Shown here: one piece after another, positions 17,102-20,495 of the stretch
How positions within the stretch are numbered: position 1 is the stretch's first letter
How the letters are laid out: each line of letters begins with the position of its first letter
Origin: Acidimicrobiia bacterium
GTDB taxonomy: Bacteria; Actinomycetota; Acidimicrobiia; Acidimicrobiales; Aldehydirespiratoraceae
Length of the DNA: 20,495 bases
Direction of reading: 5' to 3'
Assembly (NCBI GenBank): GCA_022824605.1
Contig: JAJDZO010000164.1
Span: 1-20,495 of the forward strand
The notes under the pieces: generated by a model
The model's database searches: none
What the model was told of the DNA's origin: nothing
Seen by the model: only the letters and a program-made list of their open reading frames with translations
Made by a program: the position numbers and the translations under genes

Positions 17102-17953
17102 GTGATCCAGTACCCGCTCGGCGCGGCCGGCACGCTGACACGCGTCCTTGAGGCCGGCGAGGGTGACAGGACCATGCTGCTCGTGCACGGCGTGGGGGCT
17201 CGAGCCGACCGGTGGCGTCTGAATCTTGAGCCTCTCGCCGAAGCCGGCTACCACGTTTACGCCATCGACCTGCCCGGCCATGGCCTGGCCGAGAAGGGCA
17301 GCCGCTTCGATCATTCCGTGCCCAACTACGCAGCCTTCGCGCTGGCCGTGCTCGACGAGATCGGAGCGGACCAGGTGCACCTGGTGGGCACATCGCTGGG
17401 CGGCCATGTGCTGGCCACGGTGGCCTGCCAGATTCCTGAGCGGGTGGCCGGGCTGGCGATGGTGGGAACATTGGGCATGGCCCCGATCGGTCGGGAGGCC
17501 AGGGAGCGCACCGCGGGCCTGATCGCAGACGCCACACCGGAGATGGTCGACCGCAAGCTCCATTCGGTGATCCATGACGACAGCCTGGTCACCGCCGAGT
17601 TGCACCGCGAGGAGGTGTGCATCAACAACTCGCCGGGCGCGGCCGAGAGCTTCGAGCGGATCGCCGACTACTTCGCCAACCGCATCGACGATGACGTGGT
17701 GGGCGAGCGGCTGGCTGCGCTGAGCGGCCGTTTCGGTGTGCTGCTGGTGTGGGGTCGAGAGGATCTGGGCTTCCCGCTGGCCATGGGCGAGGCGGCCCAC
17801 GAACTGCTCGACGGGTCGCGGCTGGCGATAATGGACGACGCCGCTCACGCCCCCTATTTCGAGCGGCCCGACACTTTCAACGCCATCGTCACCCAGTTCT
17901 TCGCCGGCCGCCTCGGCTCCCAGCCCCTCGAAGGCGTGGAACTGCGCGGCTAG
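17102..17953 (+). CDS. alpha/beta-fold hydrolase (MhpC-like)
   Basis: A 283-residue alpha/beta hydrolase. It has the oxyanion HGVG at 29-32, IDLPGHGLAEK at 55-65, and the nucleophile elbow VGTSLGGHV with Ser98. Asp221 in VWGREDLGFP and His249 in DDAAHAPYFERPDTF complete the triad. The elbow and the HAPYFERP ending resemble meta-cleavage-product (C-C bond) hydrolases and related esterases, but the substrate is not known. Start GTG 17102 has GAAGG eleven bases upstream, a rather distant Shine-Dalgarno, and no clear TANNNT at leaderless spacing. The 139-base gap after the amidohydrolase contains a five-pair hairpin (17006-17018) and nothing else I recognise. The next gene follows after 73 bases on the same strand. 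Confidence 0.88.
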   Translation: MIQYPLGAAGTLTRVLEAGEGDRTMLLVHGVGARADRWRLNLEPLAEAGYHVYAIDLPGHGLAEKGSRFDHSVPNYAAFALAVLDEIGADQVHLVGTSLGGHVLATVACQIPERVAGLAMVGTLGMAPIGREARERTAGLIADATPEMVDRKLHSVIHDDSLVTAELHREEVCINNSPGAAESFERIADYFANRIDDDVVGERLAALSGRFGVLLVWGREDLGFPLAMGEAAHELLDGSRLAIMDDAAHAPYFERPDTFNAIVTQFFAGRLGSQPLEGVELRG

Positions 17954-18012
17954 CCCATTTCGACAGCACGGAGCAGCATGCGCCCGACAAGGGACGCCGA
18001 GAACGCCACGGC

Positions 18013-18018
18013 TAGGGT
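18013..18018 (+). promoter_or_regulatory. -10 hexamer TAGGGT for the HDO-like gene
   Basis: TAGGGT is a classic actinobacterial -10 and ends eight bases before ATG 18027, giving a leader of zero to two bases and no Shine-Dalgarno. Confidence 0.5.
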
Positions 18019-18026
18019 TCTGCGCC

Positions 18027-18767
18027 ATGTCTTCCGAAACCGACGCCCTGCTGAGCCGCATCGACGAGACCGTCGAGGCCGAACACATCAAGTTCCATCC
18101 TCTGGTGAGCGCTATCTGCGAAGGGAACGCCTCCCACAAGTCGCTGAGAGGCTTCGCCCGGCAGTTCTTCTTCGTGGGGCCCAAACCCAACCCCCGTCCG
18201 CACTGCGCGGTGTACGCCTATGCCCCCGAGGGCGACCCCGACATCGAGCACCTGTGGTTCGACGACGTGCTGATGGAGGAGGCCACCGGCAGCCACTCCG
18301 GCACCGGCCACCACCTGCAGATCTACTTCAACTGGTGTGCATCGCTCGGGCTGTCCGTCGATGAGATGAAGGCCACCGACGCCATCCCGGAGACCGCCGC
18401 GTTCGAGCAGTGGCGCTACTTCAACGCCTTCAAGGGCGACTGGATCGCGGCCATTGCCGGGATCGCTTTCATTGAGGGAGCGTCGGCCAAGCGCAACGAC
18501 ATGCTCATCGAGTCGTTCGTGCGCGACTACGGCTACGCCAAGGGCACCGACGAGTTGCAGTACTGGGAGATCCACGCCTCCGAGATCGAGGAGGACCACG
18601 GCGACATCGGCCCCGCGATCGTGCGCCGCTACGCCAACGACGACTACACCCGCAACCGGGTGTGGAACGCGGTGAGGCGCAGCATCGACCTGCAATGGCT
18701 CGCATTCGACGGCATGTACCGGGCCTTCTTCGAGGACGACCCCCGCTACAAACGCTGGCAGGAGTAA
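18027..18767 (+). CDS. heme-oxygenase-fold protein, TenA/PqqC/HDO-like (iron-containing redox family)
   Basis: A 246-residue all-helical protein. Its pattern matches the TenA/PqqC/CADD heme-oxygenase-like superfamily: a first helix with Glu-His (VEAEHIKFHP), then VLMEEATGSHSGTGHHLQIYFNWCASLGLS (82-110), IAFIEGASAKRND (147-158), and a late helix with YWEIHASEIEEDHGD (179-193). Candidate metal ligands are Glu84/85 with His90, 95 or 96, then Glu150, His183, an acid between 186 and 190, and His191. In diiron members the last motif is usually His-X3-Asp-X2-His; here the two His are eight apart, one more than usual. Likely roles are oxidative cleavage or oxygenation of a small substrate, but a non-redox TenA-type hydrolase is not excluded. 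It is followed convergently by the AAA_14 gene. Confidence 0.75.
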   Translation: MSSETDALLSRIDETVEAEHIKFHPLVSAICEGNASHKSLRGFARQFFFVGPKPNPRPHCAVYAYAPEGDPDIEHLWFDDVLMEEATGSHSGTGHHLQIYFNWCASLGLSVDEMKATDAIPETAAFEQWRYFNAFKGDWIAAIAGIAFIEGASAKRNDMLIESFVRDYGYAKGTDELQYWEIHASEIEEDHGDIGPAIVRRYANDDYTRNRVWNAVRRSIDLQWLAFDGMYRAFFEDDPRYKRWQE

Positions 18768-18836
18768 CCCGCCCGGAGGTTCCGGCTCGCGGACGGGCGC
18801 CGTTGCCCGCACAGGCTCTGGAGCCCGACGACAACG

Positions 18837-20156
18837 TCACTCGGTCTTCGGGCGGTGTGACTGCCGGTCCGGGCTCCCGGTCGGCGAGGTGGCCCAGAGA
18901 GACTGTATGGGCCGTAGGTAGAGGCGATCGCCAACTGTCAGGTGGTGCTGGCCGGTATGGAGCAGGACACCGGCGCGGAAGCCGGCAGGGGATGCGGCGT
19001 CGAGGCGGTCGCGCAGCCAGGCCACGTGCCGCAGGTCCCCGGCCCGCGGCGAACTGGTGGCTTTGATCTCCACGGCCGTCACCGCGCCGTCCGGGCTCTC
19101 CAGAAGCAGGTCGACCTCTCGACCGTCATGGTCGCGATAGTGGTACGCCCGCTCTGCCGGGCGCGACGCCGACAGCTGGCGGACTATCTCGTTGACCGCG
19201 AAGCTCTCGAACAGCGGTCCGGCCGACGGCGACGTCGGAGCGGTCAGCGAGTTGGCGCCCACTCCCAGGAGACTGGCCGCCAGACCGGTGTCGGTGACGT
19301 GGATCTTGGGCCGCCGCACGGCACGCGACGGCAGGCGACGAGACCACGCAGGCTGGCGATGCATCAGGAACACAGTCTCCATCCAGTCCAGGTACGACTC
19401 CATCGTGGCCCTGTCGACACCTAGGCGGCTCGACACGGCCTGCACGTTGAGTTCGCTGGACGTGCTCGCCGCGATCCAGCGGACCAGCGGCGCCAGTACC
19501 GACCGGCGGCGCAGGTCGCCGAGCGCAACGACATCGCGTTCTATGACTGTCTCGACGTAGCTCTCGAACCAGCCTGTCCGCAGTCCGCTGCCCATGGTCA
19601 CGACCTCCGGGAATCCACCCCGGCAGACCAGGCTCATGCAGGCTCGACGACCAGAGCGCGGCGAACCGGCCGGTGCCGGCGCACGGGCCGGCGTGTCGAA
19701 GCCTTCTATCCAGTCCCAGACCCCCGGTGCGGGGCACCCGGCGAGTTCAGCTTGTGACAGCGGCCACAGGCGGAGGATGCGGACGCGTCCAGCGAGCGAC
19801 TCACTGATCGTGGGGACGGTGAGGAAGTTCGTGGAGCCCGTGAGCAGGAACCGGCCCCGGGAAGGGTCGACGTCAACGATCTGCTTCAGGGCGCGCACCA
19901 GGCGATCGCCTCCGAGCTGGACCTCGTCCACGACCAGCGGGTGGACCTGATCGAGCAGGAAGCCATGGGGGTCGGCCATGGCGGCGTCACGGATGGCCTC
20001 GTCGTCGAACGACGCGTACGTTCCGCCGCGCTGGTCCGCCAGCAGTCTCGCCAACGTGGACTTGCCGCACTGTCGAGGACCGTTGAGAACCACCGCGCGG
20101 AAGCCGTCCAAGGCCTCGTGCAGGCGGGGCAGCAGGTGCCGGGCAACGATCTCCAC
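18837..20156 (-). CDS. AAA_14 / DUF4143 ATP-binding protein
   Basis: A 439-residue protein of the large AAA_14-DUF4143 group. Walker A GPRQCGKST is at about 26-34, Walker B LVVDEVQLGG near 75, and sensor-1 LLTGSTNFL near 105. A DUF4143 region follows: ESYVETVIERDVVALGDLRR, a winged-helix-like AVSSRLGVDRATMESYLDWME, KIHVTDTGLAASLLG and FESFAVNEI. It ends with a PD-(D/E)XK-like core, GREVDLLLE then AVEIKATSS. All these elements are intact. Such proteins are common mobile-associated ATPases with no agreed role; links to toxin or defence-like loci have been proposed. The start is GTG 20156, since an ATG at 20158 is in another frame and TAGACT lies six bases upstream. A sharply AT-rich spacer precedes it, suggesting the gene was acquired. 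Confidence 0.88.
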   Translation of the reverse strand: MEIVARHLLPRLHEALDGFRAVVLNGPRQCGKSTLARLLADQRGGTYASFDDEAIRDAAMADPHGFLLDQVHPLVVDEVQLGGDRLVRALKQIVDVDPSRGRFLLTGSTNFLTVPTISESLAGRVRILRLWPLSQAELAGCPAPGVWDWIEGFDTPARAPAPAGSPRSGRRACMSLVCRGGFPEVVTMGSGLRTGWFESYVETVIERDVVALGDLRRRSVLAPLVRWIAASTSSELNVQAVSSRLGVDRATMESYLDWMETVFLMHRQPAWSRRLPSRAVRRPKIHVTDTGLAASLLGVGANSLTAPTSPSAGPLFESFAVNEIVRQLSASRPAERAYHYRDHDGREVDLLLESPDGAVTAVEIKATSSPRAGDLRHVAWLRDRLDAASPAGFRAGVLLHTGQHHLTVGDRLYLRPIQSLWATSPTGSPDRQSHRPKTE

Positions 20157-20162
20157 ATACCA

Positions 20163-20168
20163 AGTCTA
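20163..20168 (-). promoter_or_regulatory. -10 hexamer TAGACT, leaderless promoter of the AAA_14 gene
   Basis: On the minus strand TAGACT is followed by six bases and then GTG 20156, with no Shine-Dalgarno. It supports the GTG start and repeats the geometry found elsewhere in the window. Confidence 0.5.
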
Positions 20169-20187
20169 GCCACTAATCCTAGATTTT

Positions 20188-20201
20188 GAGTATAGATACT
20201 C
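20188..20201. repeat. inverted repeat GAGTAT-AG-ATACTC, possible operator
   Basis: Two perfect 6-bp arms (20188-20193 and 20196-20201) flank a two-base spacer inside an AT-rich stretch. It lies about 20-33 bases upstream of the AAA_14 -10 hexamer, where a -35 or operator would be. A direct ATCCTAG pair (near 20176 and 20222) flanks it. A repressor site is plausible but unproven. Confidence 0.35.
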
Positions 20202-20232
20202 CAAGTTTTATGGCAACTCTGATCCTAGTTTC

Positions 20233-20358
20233 TCAACACAGATCGAGCGCCACCCAGTCGACGAGCTCGCTCACGGCCCGAAGGAACTCCCGCTGTTGAT
20301 TTGTGCCCATCGCCGCGAACTCACGTCCGAACAAGCGTCGCCATTCGTAGGTGGGCAC
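20233..20358 (-). pseudogene. small ORF, possible truncated RelE/ParE-type toxin
   Basis: A 41-residue ORF from GTG 20358 to TGA 20235-20233, too short for a complete toxin. Its text (YEWRRLFGREFAAMGTNQQREFLRAVSELVDW) has the look of the N-terminal helices of RelE/ParE-family toxins, in which a Phe-X-Arg/Lys-Glu-Phe helix is followed by a second amphipathic helix. The remaining 40-50 residues of the beta-sheet core are missing and a stop follows after LDLC. The frame is open upstream to the window edge, but that text looks noncoding. The assignment rests on pattern only; it may be an unrelated small protein or chance. Confidence 0.25.
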
Positions 20359-20389
20359 AGCGTGAAGAGCGGGCCGCGGGTGGCGGGGC

Positions 20390-20495
20390 TCAGCGTGCCG
20401 TGCCGTCGTTGCTGGATTCCAAGCCGGCGATCTCGCGGAGGGCGGCCAGGAACTCGGTGCCCGATGAGAACACCGGCCCGTGCCTGCCCGCGGCG
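20390..20495 (-). CDS. C-terminal end of an unidentified gene (partial)
   Basis: A minus-strand frame enters from the right edge and ends at TGA 20392-20390 after about 34 residues, with text GPVFSSGTEFLAALREIAGLES near its end and a polar tail. It reads like a protein C-terminus, more so than the other frames. It ends 31 bases before the possible toxin remnant, an arrangement that would suit an antitoxin, but I cannot identify the family. It could also be a chance frame in GC-rich DNA. Confidence 0.3.
   Translation of the reverse strand, partial: AAGRHGPVFSSGTEFLAALREIAGLESSNDGTAR

Overview
The window is high-GC bacterial DNA, roughly two-thirds G+C by eye. Genes are tightly packed, GTG starts are frequent, and many -10-like TANNNT hexamers lie about six bases before a start codon with no Shine-Dalgarno. 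Together with the protein set (actinobacterial-style ParC/ParE, DUF2007-like protein, class III CoA-transferase, SnoaL-like protein, 3-alpha-HSD-like SDR), this suggests an Actinomycetota genome. Class Acidimicrobiia is my best guess. No rRNA, tRNA, CRISPR array, transposase or phage gene was seen.

Layout. (1) 1-2868: the N-terminal part of a MgtE/SLC41-type cation transporter (minus, cut by the window edge), divergent from a ParA-family ATPase that overlaps a small one-TM protein. Convergent to these is a stand-alone RecB/Cas4-like PD-(D/E)XK nuclease with an iron-sulfur cysteine set. (2) 2914-3022: a degenerate 17-bp tandem repeat. (3) 3023-7776: both subunits of a type IIA topoisomerase, A then B, stop and start codons overlapping, most like ParC/ParE. 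(4) 8147-10610: a plus-strand operon of SnoaL-like protein, class III CoA-transferase and Nudix hydrolase. (5) 10702-13364: a minus-strand ABC-2 exporter pair (ATPase then permease) followed at once by an alpha/beta hydrolase. (6) 13406-18767: DUF2007-like membrane protein, SDR, CMD-family protein (minus), metal-dependent amidohydrolase, a second alpha/beta hydrolase and a heme-oxygenase-fold (TenA/PqqC/HDO-like) protein. (7) 18837-20495: an AAA_14/DUF4143 ATPase, an unusually AT-rich spacer with an inverted repeat, and small ORFs that may be remains of a toxin-antitoxin pair.

How it works together. Most of the window is housekeeping plus small-molecule catabolism: CoA transfer, steroid- or cyclic-substrate-like SDR, CMD, amidohydrolase and C-C or ester hydrolases. 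No complete named pathway can be assigned. The points most worth a second look are the recurring leaderless promoter geometry, the orphan ParA with a coupled membrane micro-protein, the coupled CoA-transferase/Nudix pair with an altered Nudix box, the uncharacterised HDO-like protein with unusual ligand spacing, and the AT-rich boundary at the right end. I did not find a convincing new multi-gene defence system.
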